Part shown: in pieces, positions 1 to 13,320 of the stretch
Layout of the letters: each line of letters opens with the position of its first letter
How positions within the stretch are numbered: position 1 is the first letter of the stretch
Assembly: GCA_033002965.1 (NCBI GenBank)
Contig: JAURVB010014725.1
Location: 62,001 to 126,000, forward strand
Reading direction: 5' to 3'
DNA: 64,000 bases
Source: Piper betle
Lineage: Eukaryota > Streptophyta > Magnoliopsida > Piperales > Piperaceae
Made by a program: the position numbers and the translations under genes
The notes under the pieces: model-generated
Seen by the model: the letters and a program-made list of their open reading frames with translations, nothing else
What the model was told of the DNA's origin: nothing
The model's database searches: none

Positions 1-775
1 GAGTAAGTCCCATGTCGACGCCCGCGGCGGCGACGGCGGCGGCGGAGCCGCACGCGACCCCGAAGCCGCCGCCGGCATCGGCGGCGGCGGCGGCGAAGCG
101 TAGTACCCCCTGCGGCGGCGAACCGAAGAACCCGGCGTAGCCGCCGCCGCCGGCTCCGCCGAAGTTCGCGGCGTAGTCGTAGGGGTAGGCGTACCCGTAG
201 GCCGGCGCCGAGGAGGTGGACGGGTCGGACATGTACACCGAAGCCGCCGGCGGCTGCTCGTACGTGACGGCTGCCGGCGGCGGCTGGCTCCGCATGTAGT
301 TGTAGAAATACTGCGTCTCCGGCTGCGGCAGCCCGTACCCGCCGCCGCCGGCGAGATCGAAGCCGCGGTGGTCGGTGTGGAAGGGCGACTCGTCGCCGGA
401 GAGCGGCGATCCGGACTCGGACTCGGACAAGAAATCGATGTGCGAGCCGGAGTGGGAGTGACCGGGCGCGTGGAGGACCGCCGTGGCCTCGGCCGCGGCG
501 GAGGCGGCGGCGGCGGGAATGGGGTCGGGGTCGAGCTTGCGGCGCGGGGGGAGGGGTAGGAGCGGTGAGGCGGCGCCCGCGCCGGCTCCGGCGGCGGCAG
601 CGGAGTCGAAGAAGAAGTGGAGGGACTCGCCGATGGAGCGGAGGGACTTTAGGTAGATGACATGGGCGTCGGCGAGGGCGTAGCGGAGTCGAATGGCGTC
701 GTCGAGGCTTGCGGCCCGGTCGCGGCAGAGGGCGACGGCCTGCAGTTCGTCGAGCTTGGAGCCGGTGCAGCCCAT
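1..775 (-). CDS. DUF630/DUF632 domain protein, N-terminal part (runs off the left edge)
   Basis: The frame is open from an ATG at 775-773 to the left edge, about 258 codons. The protein begins MGCTGSKLDELQAVALC, and residues 1-60 continue with conserved-looking features (ALADAHVIYLKSLRSIGESL). This matches the DUF630 N-terminal domain of the plant DUF630/DUF632 family (the group with NRG2, REL2 and RLAG1-type proteins). Gly2-Cys3 is the usual N-myristoylation/palmitoylation signal of this family, which suggests membrane association. From about residue 65 the chain is a low-complexity linker rich in Ala, Gly, Pro and Tyr, as usual before the C-terminal DUF632 domain, which would lie outside the window. 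Codons are strongly G/C-ending, unlike the AT-rich DNA upstream. The start is chosen because MGC is invariant in the family and a TATA box lies about 145 bases upstream. Family members are linked to nitrate signalling and leaf shape; the role of this copy is inferred only. Confidence 0.85.
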   Translation of the reverse strand, partial: MGCTGSKLDELQAVALCRDRAASLDDAIRLRYALADAHVIYLKSLRSIGESLHFFFDSAAAAGAGAGAASPLLPLPPRRKLDPDPIPAAAASAAAEATAVLHAPGHSHSGSHIDFLSESESGSPLSGDESPFHTDHRGFDLAGGGGYGLPQPETQYFYNYMRSQPPPAAVTYEQPPAASVYMSDPSTSSAPAYGYAYPYDYAANFGGAGGGGYAGFFGSPPQGVLRFAAAAADAGGGFGVACGSAAAVAAAGVDMGLT

Positions 776-918
776 GGTCAGGAGGCGGACATCAGATCTA
801 GGGTTTGGGCGAGGGATGTGATTTGTGAGAGGGATGGGGATAATGGGGGAATCTAATCTTGATTCTTGACAGCGAGTGGTTTTTTTCTTTTTTGTGGTGC
901 GGGGTGGATTGCAGCAGA

Positions 919-928
919 CTATATATAG
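919..928 (-). promoter_or_regulatory. TATA box of the DUF630/DUF632 gene
   Basis: CTATATATAG on the minus strand lies about 145 bases upstream of the ATG at 775. With a typical 30-base spacing this puts transcription start near 890 and gives a 5' UTR of about 115 bases. Further upstream, 1010-1080 is purine-rich on the minus strand (CT-rich on plus), a common plant core-promoter neighbour. Confidence 0.6.
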
Positions 929-1289
929 AGGTGTGGATATTGATAGATACAACTTTGAAGAGAGGTAGGAAGAAAAGCGGAGGAAGAGGTGGAGAAATAT
1001 AATAGAGCCACCGCCCCCCTCTTACTTTCTTCCTTACTCTTCTTCTTTCTTCTTCTTAGTCTTACTGCTATTGTTATTGGCCCCCCATTTTTATCTTTCC
1101 TTCCTTTCTCGGGTGTTGGTGGTGGTGGTGGCAGTATAACTGGTAAGGACTACGGGCTACTCAAGGGACGGCTCAAACTGGGCATCTTCCCCCCTCTGTC
1201 CCTCTCTGTATGCATGACGTTGTATATCCTTGTTCCTGCTCCCGATGTTTATGGCCTGTGGGGCGGTCATTAGCTCCTGGGACAGTTTT

Positions 1290-4084
1290 AAATGTCATAT
1301 TATACCACCTAATTGCAAGCCACATCTGTATCTAATAGGGTCATACGTAATTAATTTGCTAATCTGAAATTTTCATAAAATCTAATTTTTATCAAAAATT
1401 ATAATATTTTAACTGATATTTCATTAAATATTAACAATTCATTTCGACCAAAAACATGTCTTGTACTCTATATAAATCCAGTACGATAAGGATATAAAAT
1501 TATTTTTAGAGTTTTAAAAAAGTATTTGTTTTGCTCTTTTGGCACAATTTATATTAATTGTTTTGAGTTGATTGATATTAAAAAATAATTTATTCAAGTT
1601 ACAAGGCATTTAGTTGGTTTTTTTGAATATATTTATTAGGAAAAAATCAAATTATAATAATACCAATTAAAAATGTGTTCAGGATATCACCCGTTGGCAA
1701 AATATAAATTGGTAGAGGTTTTTTTAAAAAATTTTACAAAACATTACAAAATAATAATAATAAAAGATTATTCCCTTTGTATTTTCCTAATTTCTGAACA
1801 ATATTTCTCCAATGATTACAACGGCTGAATGATATCTTGGAACTCTTTACTTTTATAATTGTAGCAAAATTAGATATCTACAACGTTCTAAAAAAATTAT
1901 ATAAAATTATTTATGGTAACCAAATGTACTATTAAGGAATTTTTTGCCTTTGTTTTTTTACTTATACAACTCTTCCCCATTTGGTCCAAAGTGTACATAT
2001 TTTCATTTATATTCATTGGAATTCTTTCCCTACATCACAAGTTCACATGTCATGTCTCACTATTTTTATTTATACGTAATTTATTTATTTTATTCTTTTT
2101 TTGTATTTTTAGACATTTACATTAGAATTGGATTTATGTTAATATCAAATTAGTTTTGTTGTTGTTATTTTTTTAATACTTTTGATCATGAGGTTTATTT
2201 TCATAATAATTGATGGTATTAATTATGCACGAAAGAAAAATTATTCTGTAGGAATTTCTTGTATAAATTTTTAATTAAAATTAACTATATCTATGGTCTT
2301 AAATATTATAAAAAAAACACTCACTCGTGTAGAAAGAACTCCACTCAACTGCTTTCTCTATGAGATCATCACATTATAAGTTTTGTCTTTTAAAAAGTAA
2401 AATAGACAATTTGCACTATGTAGGGGTATTTTATAAATCCTAACTTAGTTTAGTAACTAAAGTGATGGTATATATATATATATATAAAAAGGGATAGTTG
2501 AAAGATTTTTTACATGAATTGGTGCTTAAATGCCATCACATTATAAGATCTTAGAGCTTTTAACGGTAAATTCTTACATTGCATATTTTTTACAATGGTT
2601 GTGCCTCTATAGGGAAGGGCCATGTAAGCTCCCCTTCAATATACGGAATGAAAAAAAAAACTCAAATAGGTACTATGTTGAAATAGTTTTATTTTTTTTA
2701 AAAAATGAAATAGTCACTAATTTTTTAATAAATAATAATTATACCAACAAAGTGACAAACACATACAAAAACTTTTTGCTGGTCGATGTACAAAACAAAC
2801 ATGACTTTATTCGCCGCCCCAAACAATTATCAATAAGCTTATTCATTTTTTATCTAGACTCATTTAGATTGTGCTATACTTTTATATTGAAGAGGAAATT
2901 ATGCTCAAATAATGGGAAAAAAATATTCTTCAAGATTACTCATCATGGCTAAAATGACATTTAGGGAGGTTATTGACAGTCCTAGTAAAATGAGTTCGTT
3001 ATTTCTACTATATACAATAAAGGTTTAAGTCTAACTTCCCATAAATCCTATTGATTAGGGTTGACTATTTCTACTACACATACTAGAGGTGCAAGTCTAA
3101 CTTCCCATAAATGTCATCAAATCATTAAAATTACCAATTTCAATAATAGGAAACATCATGACCCCAAAATGAACATTAATTGTATGAATTATGGGAAGTT
3201 AGATGGATAGGTTATAACATAGAGTGGCTCAAAATTGGCTGACTTCTAATTGGATCTCGATCATTATTGTTGAACTAAACACTTACTAGTTCCCTTTCAT
3301 GACTGCTTAAACATTTAGGATAAACGGTTAAGTTATTTAAAATTTACATGAGATTAGAGTAAACATGTAGTTAGACTATCTAAAATTTATACAATATTAG
3401 AGTCAAAGGAATAGGTTTGAATTCTGTTGGCATTTTATGTCCAAAAAAATATTAATTTTCTCCGTATTGTATCCAATGGACTATTTACCTCATTGTATGA
3501 TCACGATTCAACATAAAAATAGTGTCAAGATAAAATGTAATTAATTAAATCAAATAAATCTTCAAATGGTAATTTATGAAGGAATGACATATGATAGTTA
3601 TTTTGAATATTGTTGAACTTTGGAAAGATAATTCACATTGGCCAAACTTGAAAGAATGGAGTGTCAAATAAAAAAATTTGGAAATATAGGTAGATGTTGG
3701 AGTAATCTTGGATAAGTTCACTTATTTATAGATATGTCATTGGACACAACCAACTTCTAATTATTTACAGATTTTTTATTAGACACAACTAACTTGATTT
3801 ATTTAAGATTTTTTAATAAATTTTAGATAAAATCAATATAAAATCTCAAAGAGAACCAGAAATCTTCTCAAAAGTCGGATTTGTACATAGAGATGTCAAG
3901 TGTAAAAGAATATTTTTGGGCATTCCTAGTAATCAGTTATGCTGATGTTCTTTTACAAAGCATTCTCATTTTTCATTCACATAATAGAAGCTCTTCAAAA
4001 GGTTAGGCCAAAAATGAGTAGAGTTTGGAAAAAAAAACTCAAATAAAGTCTATCCACCGAATCATTGGTATATTTTTAAGCTAG
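1290..4084. other. AT-rich intergenic DNA
   Basis: Very AT-rich sequence with homopolymer runs and a short (TA)n near 2468-2487. Open frames here are short, lysine/phenylalanine/asparagine-rich and match nothing recognisable. No RNA gene or element ends were seen. Confidence 0.6.
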
Positions 4085-4450
4085 TTAAGCTAAGAGGTTA
4101 GTTTGGTTGAGTCCATGTGATCGTCTGGCTCAGTCTAGCCTCTTTGCTAGCCTAGTCTAATTGACTCCATGTGCTCACCCAGCTCAGTCCTGTTAACCTA
4201 GTTTAGTTGAGACCATGTGCTTGTTTGACTCAATTCAGCCTCTTCACCAGCTTAGTCTAGTTAAGTCTATGCACTTTCCCTACTCAACCTACCCCACTTG
4301 CTAATCTGGTTGAGTCCTTGTGCTCGCCTGACTCAATTCAGTTGGCTTAGTTGAGTTACAGACTCGCTTTATCTCGTTGAGTTGAATCGCTTGCTGGCTT
4401 GATTAATCAGTTTAACTTTGGCTCGACTAGCTTGAGTAAATTTATTGCTT
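4085..4450. repeat. Degenerate minisatellite, period about 50-56 bp
   Basis: Four to six diverged copies of a unit containing a TAGTCTAGTTGAGTCCATG-like core followed by TGCTCGCCTGACTCA. Copies differ by substitutions and small indels, so the array is old. No coding frame runs through it. Confidence 0.6.
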
Positions 4451-5848
4451 AGTTAGTCAGTTTAACTTTGACTCAACTAGCCCAAGTTGATTAAATAATT
4501 TTTGTACTTATTGGTCATTCTGTATTTACTAACAAGAATATTTAGATCGAGTTGGTACACATTATGTGTATTACAAATGACAAATACTTCTTTAATTAAC
4601 TACACTTACTAAATTGTATTTATTGTCTAAGTGGAAGATTTAAAACTCAAAAACTCATATTGCAATGGAGTGAAGGTAAGATTTCTTTGTAAATGAGGGT
4701 TTCTTTGTAAATTTTTGTACCTCAAAGCAATTATTAATGAAAAGTTGAATTTGTATCATTTTTTAATTGTAAATTTCTTATTTAATAGTTAATTTAATTA
4801 TGAAAAGTTGAACTTGTGTCATTTTATTATGTAACTTTTGTACTTAGTAGTCAATTTAATTATGGTATATTTTAATGACAAATGTATTTTAATATAACTC
4901 TGAATTCTAATATTTACATCGTATAAGTCCTCAATGAGTTATGTAATAACCCCTATTTTTACTTTTCAAGTTTGTGCAAAAAGACAGATGTGTGGCACAT
5001 GGCAAAAACTTGTGTTTGCTAACATACGTACTAAGTTAATTATAGGTCATTAAATAGGGTAAAATGAGCACTATTTTCAAATACTCCACTTTATCAACAC
5101 AGTTGACTTAAATTTTATAATTATCAATTTTGAACACAATTCAAAATTATATGAATTTACTAATAATTATGATAAATTTAGTAAATAAAATAGGATAAAA
5201 TTATAAAATGGAAAACAATTCCAACTATCGGGGATTTGGCCATTCGTACGAAAATTATGGATTAGATCGTATAGAACCCAAGTTGCCATGGCAAAAAATG
5301 TTAAATCCAAGATGAATGGCCATAACGGAAAATTTATTAAATTAAACCATAATAACCGGAGCATATAAAACGAGCTTTTTATAACTAATAGTATTTATTC
5401 TCTTAATAATAATTAATAACATGGAGCGCGATGTGCTTAGCAAGTAATTAAACAGACAATTAGGCGTCGTTTTCGAACTCCGAGAGGCGGGCCCACGCCC
5501 AAAGGGGTAGTACGATGTTTGAGACGTCCAAGGCGATGGGTCCCACAGACACCTAATATTCAAACAGTCGTTGTTACCACTTAATTACGCCTCACTTTAT
5601 TGTGGGTCAAACTTCAATGCGCTCTTTCTCAGGCCTCGTTTACAACGTTCCCCCACCTGGGGACATTATGGTCATTGTACCCTCGGCGGGCTTTCCAACG
5701 TTTCAATTGACTCAAGCTGACCGAGATTGTATATGAATTATGATGGGTTGGGTACCTTTAGCTTTTGTATCTTTTTGGACGATTTATGCTTATCCTCAAA
5801 TTTTATTTTGGTTAAATTTTGGCTTTCAAGATTATTAATATTCGAGTT
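4451..5848. other. Intergenic DNA with a GC-balanced patch
   Basis: Mostly AT-rich. About 5455-5720 is distinctly more GC-balanced (for example GGCGGGCCCACGCC near 5485 and GGGTCCCAC near 5535). It could be a decayed promoter or exon, but no frame with recognisable protein was found on either strand. Confidence 0.4.
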
Positions 5849-6260
5849 TAGGACTGCTCAAAACTAAATTTGGTGTGGTACTTGACGGAAACTCAAGCTA
5901 ATATTAAATAGCCAGGCTTGACTTTTTAATTTGGCTTGACTCAAAGTTTGATATTTTATATAAAAAATAATTTTTTTATCATATTTATCTTAAATTTATT
6001 TATATAAATTTAATTAAACTGTAAAAATAACATGATATGATTACAATTTTAAATAAAAATATACATGATTAGATAATTTTTTATGCATAATTATGTGGAA
6101 GTTGAAATATTGCATTATAAATTTATTTTTAGTATAAATTATACAAAAAAATATCAGTAATGCAAATCAAGCTAGCTCGTACCTGAATCTAATTTGAAAT
6201 CAAACAAATTGAGTTTGAGTTGAGTGAAACTCTATTTGACTCGCCCAATGAGCACCCTTA
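5849..6260 (-). mobile_element. hAT-like MITE, copy 1
   Basis: Ends are TAGGACTGCTCAAA on the left and, read inward from the right, TAAGGGTGCTCATT. They are flanked by 8-bp near-duplications TTCGAGTT (5841-5848) and TTTGAGTT (6261-6268). Subterminal sequence is rich in short GACTC/GAGTT words and the centre is AT-rich. An 8-bp duplication with TA(G/A)GG-type ends fits non-autonomous hAT elements. It is in the opposite orientation to the related copy at 20195-20694. Confidence 0.6.
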
Positions 6261-7146
6261 TTTGAGTTGATTCAACTCGAACTAGCTTAATTTGTTATTG
6301 CATATACTATCTTATATAATTTAGACTAAAAATTTCCTAAAAGTAAATGTATCTCAATTGATTATAATTGTTCTTATAAAATGATGTAGGCATGCTATGA
6401 AACATTATATTCTTATTTATAGTTATTATTACATTGGTATGCTCTTTTATTAGTTTTAGTTAAACACCTCCTAAAAAACTATTATATGTACATAAAATCT
6501 TTTTATTTCTGTGTAATATCTATTGAGGTTCGAGTGGAACCAAGTCGAGAGTCTATCTCATTTGACTTTGGATCAAACTTTTAATTGAATTTTTATCAAA
6601 TCAAACTATGAACCAATCGAGGTTATGAATAATCTTACTTTGGAACGAGCTCTTTAGCATTGTAATGATTTAGAGATTTATATATCATATTTTTTGGTTT
6701 AGTTTTGGACTAAAAGTGGATTAGAAGGTTTAAATTTGGTTTACATTTTAATACGTATGTAGTCTAAATCGAGAAATCTTTTACATAATTCTAAAAATTA
6801 TCACTTTTCTTCGCTTTATCTATGACATGCCCAAAATACCTACCAGTGTTATAAATGGGATGGGATTTGACATAGCACTTGCCTTTATAAAACCTAGTCG
6901 TTTTTTATTTGTTCCAACCTCTACAAAAAGGGGAATATAATTTATTGTTATTGTTATCGTTATCGTTAATTTTTTTAATCTTCATTAATTTTAAAAATTA
7001 TAACCAATCGTAAAACTGCTAAAGGGGGTTAGGAGCTTTGTGTATTAAGTGTAATGATAAATCCTCTCCTTATATAAACACAATCAATGTAGCCCAATTT
7101 AATAATCCAATTTATGCTTTGTTGGTGATAAAAGCGAAACAAACTA

Positions 7147-7149
<3 letters not shown>
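6261..7149. other. AT-rich intergenic DNA
   Basis: No gene, RNA gene or element boundary recognised. The stretch ends at the (TA)n tract that carries the next element. Confidence 0.5.
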
Positions 7150-7210
<61 letters not shown>

Positions 7211-7742
7211 CGAGGGTGGGTTTTCAGCCGTTGGATCAAATCCAACGGCGGAAACATACCCCACTTCCCCCTTCTCCAGCAAATAAAAAAATTTCTAGCG
7301 GCGCCGCCGCCGCCGCTGGCCGACGCGTCGCCGTCACCCCGGCCAACGCGACACTACACCCCCTGCCTCGCCCGCCGCCGCCCCGCCGGGGGCGGTGACG
7401 TAACCGCCGGGCGACGGGACGGCGGATCTAGCCGCCCCCCTCTTCCCCTGTCGGCCCGCCGCCGCGCCGCTGGGCGACACCACCGCCACCCCGCCGCGCG
7501 AGCTCCCCCCCCCCCCCGCCACCCAACCGCATCCCCCCCGGCCCCCGTTGCCACCCCGCCGCGCCCCCCCCTCGGCCCCACCCGCCACCCTGCCGCGTCG
7601 CCCCTCGGCCCCCGCCATCATCCAGTCGCGCCCCCCTCCCCCTCGCCTTTTTTTAGATCTTGGCCGTTGGATGCTAATTCAACGCCGAATCAAACTCCAG
7701 CACAGCCACATGAATCTTTTTTCCAATATATATATATATATA
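7150..7742 (-). mobile_element. GC-rich element in a (TA)n microsatellite (copy A)
   Basis: A GC-rich block (7211-7725) sits between (TA)n tracts at 7150-7210 and 7726-7742. Near each end is a CCGTTGGAT palindrome (left near 7226-7250, right near 7661-7690). The interior shares ordered sequence with the elements at 33302-33885 and 33905-34571: the AGATCTTGGCCGTTGGAT edge, the GCTGTGCTG subterminal word, and a core with GGCGGATCTAGCCG and GGTGACGTAACC. It is in reverse orientation to those two. The long open frames on both strands come from base composition and are not taken as genes. Confidence 0.65.
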
Positions 7743-8329
7743 AAAGCATTACACTAAAATCTAAATCATAGAAGTGACTCATTAATTAAGAATATTTTGT
7801 CTTCCTTCATAAAATTTTGCCGCCATTTTTTATTATATGATTGGATGGTGATATTTGTTAATCTGCTGACTATGAAAATACTTTTTATTCTGAAAGACAA
7901 GTGTATCTAAGTCTCTCATTTTTAATTAATTGATGATATTGATCACAAAAATATCTCTCACTTTAACATTTGGGGGATTTCGTCCCAGATCCAACCGAGA
8001 AGATTGGTCATGGTAAATCAAGAAACTTCAACTCTAGCTTGGATCTCTCGAATGAAATATTTGCAATGATTTGACTTTTTAAAATTTAATTTCCTAATAA
8101 AATTTTGTTTTTCTATAACAGTAGATAGAGTATTGGATTTTTGTGTTCAAATTTTAATCATTAACTATTAATTTAAATTTATTCATCATTATTTATTTCA
8201 GATCACATTTTTTCTATTATTTTTCTGTACATTTAAATTCGGGCTAAATTTTGTGTGAGGGTTTGTGAAATTAATTTGCCAGGATTAAAGATCATTAGGG
8301 TTTTAAATTAAACTATGTCGGGACTCCAA

Positions 8330-8470
8330 ATTTTGGAAGTTTCAATGGCGAAATTAGCCCCGAAAGCGCACGTGCCTTTCTCACGTGCCGAAAAGGCGAC
8401 GTGGTGGTTTATGGTTGACGCCCAGCCGCTTGCTTCAAACAGTTAGTGGGTCCCACACGCTTCCGACAAA
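8330..8470. promoter_or_regulatory. G-box/ABRE-like cluster
   Basis: Two CACGTG G-boxes (8369-8374, 8382-8387) and a GACGTGG (8398-8404) fall within 36 bases, in a GC-balanced patch inside AT-rich DNA; GTGGGTCCCAC follows near 8446-8456. Such clusters bind bZIP/bHLH factors in plants. No adjacent gene is visible, so a live promoter is only a possibility. Confidence 0.3.
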
Positions 8471-8479
8471 TAGATAGAA

Positions 8480-8557
8480 AAGGGTACTCATTTCCATTTC
8501 AATTTCGGGTTTTTATATTAGGAATGTTGATAGCTTTAAGAAATTACAAGTTCCAAC

Positions 8558-8589
<32 letters not shown>

Positions 8590-8960
8590 TTATTTATTTA
8601 TTTATTTAAGTGTTGTGGACACAACGGTGACACACTTTTTAATTCCTTCCCTGTATTATTGTGAACAAGTTCCAACAATTAAATATATAGATATATATTT
8701 ATTTATTTACTGTGAACACAAAGGGTGACCTACTTTTTCAATTTCCCTACCTGTACTAGAGCCTACGTATATGCCTACCATCCCACAAATTGAAAGAAAA
8801 GGAGACTCTTCTCATTTCAATTTCGGGTTTTTATAATGGGAACGTTGATAGCTTTAAAAAATTATAATTGAATGGATATATATACAATGGTGACCCACTT
8901 TTTTAATCCTCTCCCTATACTGGAGCCTACATATATGCCTACCATCCCATGCATCCTTTA
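8480..8960 (+). repeat. Diverged local tandem duplications
   Basis: Blocks repeat in order: TTTCAATTTCGGGTTTTTAT near 8497 and 8815; AAGTTCCAACAATT near 8549 and 8667; a GGTGACNNACTTTTT word near 8623, 8724 and 8889; and GCCTACNTATATGCCTACC near 8762 and 8927. This indicates two rounds of local duplication, later broken by (TA)n and TTTA repeats. Confidence 0.55.
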
Positions 8961-9075
8961 TTATTCCATTCTCATGGGTCCACACGTTGGGTGTCACTTT
9001 TGTAGCTTTATGTGGGCCAGCAAATTCTTTGCTCATTCTCTACTCCATTGGTGGGGGAAATCGCGACGAGGATGA

Positions 9076-12000
9076 GCATGCTGGCTGCATTAGAATATTC
9101 ACAATTTAATAGTTTCATATTCGAAGTATCTCAATTTCAAATATAAACAAGTTAATCCGGTCAATTAATTACCTCTTCCCATTATACAATGTTTTGGCTT
9201 TTTAGTGATTATTAAATTAAGAATTATACAATGTATAAATATCATTACTTTAGCGTGTAATTATAGTTTAAATCATTTTATTAGCACTCATATTCGGATT
9301 TGAGGGATGCAAATAGGCTGAGCTGAATCTATTTTATGGGTAGCTCAGGATCTGATTTTCATCATTTTTTTCCAAAAGAAAAATCCCATCAATTGTATTT
9401 CTGATAGAAAAGTTATTGAAAACAAGTTAGATGTCACAAGCGTCATTTAAAAAAAAACGAAAAAGAAAAAAATAAAGGAACTGTCGGTATCTAATGTTAA
9501 ATTTAGACATTTGCCACTTTATTGACTCTACACGGGGTCTATGTGAAGCATAAGCCGTTTGACTCAAAAACAGCTGCTCCTATGTTTAAGTAGTTTTAAA
9601 ATTCTCTTTCATTTTATTAAATCATAGTTTTAAATAACTTATACGTGACCATACCAATATTTTAGGTGCAAATATACTTAGTTTAACCATATTCTAAAAT
9701 TATCACTAAAATATTTTATTAAATATTTAAAATATATTTTATCATCAATATTTTATTATTAACTAATTTAAAAGCTGAAATTTTCAACAAAAAAAATTAA
9801 ATTTTGTAAAAATTTCATACTAAAAAACCCTGTGCTAATTAAAATTGTATAAAAACTTAAACCGTACTGGATCTAAAGGTGGAACGCTGTATATCGGGTA
9901 TAACCGAGTGGTAATATACGATATTTAAAATTATGTTAAAAACTCTACCGAGTTGATTCATGCATACTTCGTGACTCAAGCTCTATAAATAACTCCCTAG
10001 CCATAGATTTTGTGATTGACTTCATGTGACTCTCTTATGAAAGTAATAAAAATTATTGAATATATAAATTTTCTTTTATTTTAACCAAATCAATATGGTG
10101 AAGTAATTGTATACATATGCTTATCTAGGGGTGGTGGGCATCAGTAGGTCAAGACATCAGGCAAAACATTATTCATATCCGTCAAATTAACCTTGGATAA
10201 AATGTTAGTCGTCTATGGTAAAAATTCTTTGGTCGAGTCAATCACAATCAGACACAATCATAATTCATTCAAAACAAGAATTTATTTTTATCCCATATTT
10301 ATTATATTATTTAATTATTTTTCATTATAAATATTAATTTTCCTCCAAAAAGACTAATACCATTTTCATATAATCATTATGTCTTTCATTTTTCTTAAGT
10401 TCTGTCATGTCAATAAGGATACAAATTAAAATTATTTTTATTAAAAATGTTTTAATAAATAAATATTACATTAACTTGAAAAAGTTCAAAATCTAAGATT
10501 GTTGTACTTGAGATTTAATAGTTTTCAATGATAACTTGATAATGAAATCTATAAATATCAATAATATCATTAATTTATAATTTTTTGCGTATTTGTTGTC
10601 CCCGCCTACCCTTGTCCTTGTCATTTGTCAATTTTGAGAAAAAAAAGTAATATATATTAATTTTATATAAGCTTTTATTTGTTTGGTTGAGATATAATAT
10701 ATGCAGCTTGGAGTTGGCTTTGGAGTAGACTCCAGGCTGATTCGACTTTATTGTATTTTGAATCGAGTTTTAATTTCGAGTTTTCAAATAAACAATATTA
10801 TGTTAGACCAATCAACTATACCATCTTTTACGATAGAAAATGAAATCAATTAGTGCAAACTTTAGTGTTGAATTTTAGGTGGAGATTGATGGACCGGTTG
10901 ATCCCGTAAAAACGCTTTGTGCAGGTGAGATTATGTGTTCTATCTAACAGTTTATTTTCCCTTTGATTAGTGGAAAATATAACTTGGGAAATGCTTTCCT
11001 TGTGGAGTGATCTAAAGGGTTTTGAAGGTGGGTGGAGAAATGTTCTAATCTTAATTAAACTTCTACCAAGGACAAGCAAATTAGTGGAATTTAGATATAC
11101 ATGAAAGTGATGGAACTGCTATGTTTGGTTGAGTGCTAAGCCATGCAGCTTAATTGAGAAATTAGGAGAACTAATGAAGCACATAGTGGTTCACCAACTG
11201 CAAATAAAATTTTCTTTTGCCACAATTAGTCCACTAACATTACACGTGTCTCAAGTTGGGATTGCCTCATTCAGACAAAACTTAGGGGAGGGTTTAGTGC
11301 AATGTATTTTATATCATAGCTGCTGACCTTTGCAATTTGGGAACCTACACATTGATACTATTAAGTCAATCAGCATTACAAAAATTTTTCTTTGATCAAA
11401 ATGGAAGGTGTGGAAAATACTTGTCTCTCCGGGCTGTATTCAACAATGAGTGATGAGCTAATTTAAAAATAAGTGGTGTAAGTGACTATTTAGATTACAT
11501 ATTTCATGGATTATAGGCGATTTTTATCCTAAAGATTATCCTATTTATGTGTTGTATCTAGATGTTAAAGGCGTACCATGGCAAAATAAAGACACTCCCT
11601 TTTAAGTTGAGACTTTGAAAAAATATCATTCGCGTATTGGACAAGTAATTTAGGGTTATATATCTTGTATATTGTCCAATCTCTTTTGCCTTTAATAATT
11701 TTATTACCATGGACTTATAATTATGACTACATAGATAAAAATATTCTAGATGATTGTCTTAGCATACAACAAAACTACCCCTATCATGCACATAGTTTTA
11801 ATGCTCCCTGTTGACCCTAAAAACTCAGTGAATTCACTTTACTCTGTGCTTGCCAAGTCAAACCCTCATTAATGGCTCATAATTAATTTTTTTGAGATAA
11901 ATCATAAAAGTTATCAAAATATATTATTTTTATTTTAAATTAATTAAATTAATATTTTAAAGTAATATAAATTATATATTTATCAATTTTAAGGGTCAAA

Positions 12001-12479
12001 AGATTAATAATAGTAATCTTATACAATTATTTATTCACATGATTAAAATTTTAATATAATTGACTGTGAATTAGCTTAGAGTTAAATGACATGCAATTAA
12101 ATTTGAGTTTTGAGTATATAGATTATTTTCTTAAAAAAATGAGGGGTAATCTTTTGGAAGGTCTTTCAGCTATATCAACTGTAATAAGACGCAATCAGCT
12201 GTCACCAAACTAACTTACTCAACAAGATCTCATACAAAGTTAACAATTAGTCCAAATTAATGTCACTATGGCGAAACTTTGAAGCAAGTTATTTGTTTTA
12301 ATTAGGGTCCGCTTATATTTTATCCTATTATGCTTAAGGCAAATTACTGTGATCAACATAAAACATTATCATAGCCAAGAACCCTAGAAAAAGAAATATT
12401 CTTCCAATTTTGCTTCTTTAGTGGATACTTCAACTCACACAACGTAACATTCAAAGTCCAACTTAATGAAGTATTACAC
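9076..12479. other. AT-rich intergenic DNA
   Basis: No supportable gene. A weak minus-strand frame at 10846-11079 has no recognisable motif. No element ends with target duplications were found. Confidence 0.5.
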
Positions 12480-13320
12480 CTTCGTCAATGTCTGATAAGC
12501 ATTTCTCTTATCTTTATGTACTCAGTACGGTGAATATACGCACCAACAGTAGAAAGGACCACAACATGCCAGTACTCCATCAATGATATTTAATTTACTC
12601 GTTGAGAAAAACTATGCGCAGTGAAATCAAGGGAATAAGCTACAGAATATCAGTGATGAGCATTGGGATCATACGTTGGTTTCACGTTCTTGTCTCCATC
12701 TCTGCTATGCATCCACACAAATCTAATGCCAACATCTCGTCACGTTCTGGTCTGATGACTCCCACCAGAAGTTAGAACCCCCTCAATCATTCACCTGCAA
12801 CCCGCTCATACTATCTCACCAAAACTGTCCATTGAGCAGCCACCATCAACCATCCCCAGAAGGCCAGACCTTTCTTACATCCAGCATTTGACAGGCACGA
12901 ATCACAAGCTACTGTGGAGAGTGTTCTCTGTCATTTTCATTTGGAGGAAAGGAGCTGAAATCTTGAAGACCAAGGATATATATGACTTTTGATGATGAAA
13001 TATGAATTCATGGAAGAGGGTCTTTGCATTTGTTAATTTTTTAGCATATTCACGCTCTCTTTAGAGATATTTCCTCATTCTCTAGCTTCCCCAAAGAGTA
13101 TCCTAACCTCTTTGGGCTGTGTTTGAAATGGCATCACATGCAGGCCACAAGGCATGTAGATTCCCACATGGCTTCCATGTCCTTAACAAGGTTTTCTTTC
13201 CGCACATCAAAGCCAAAATCCTTACTTGGGTTTTTTCATGTCATTCATACAGTCAAAGCTGGTGCTTTACAGCCTAGAAATTTGCCATATAGAGAGGACC
13301 AGGTGCACCATTAAAACTTT
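12480..13320. other. GC-balanced, gene-like patch with no recognised product
   Basis: Base composition is close to balanced for about 800 bases and contains few homopolymers, unlike its surroundings. The longest frame (plus, 13123-13314) matches nothing known to me. It could be a decayed gene, a UTR or a non-coding transcript. Confidence 0.25.

Noticed and set aside
368..856. Plus-strand frames at the left edge
   Set aside because: Antisense shadows of the DUF630/DUF632 coding region.
7147..7398. Plus-strand frame beginning with repeated Ile-Tyr
   Set aside because: Translation of the (TA)n tract running into a GC-rich element.
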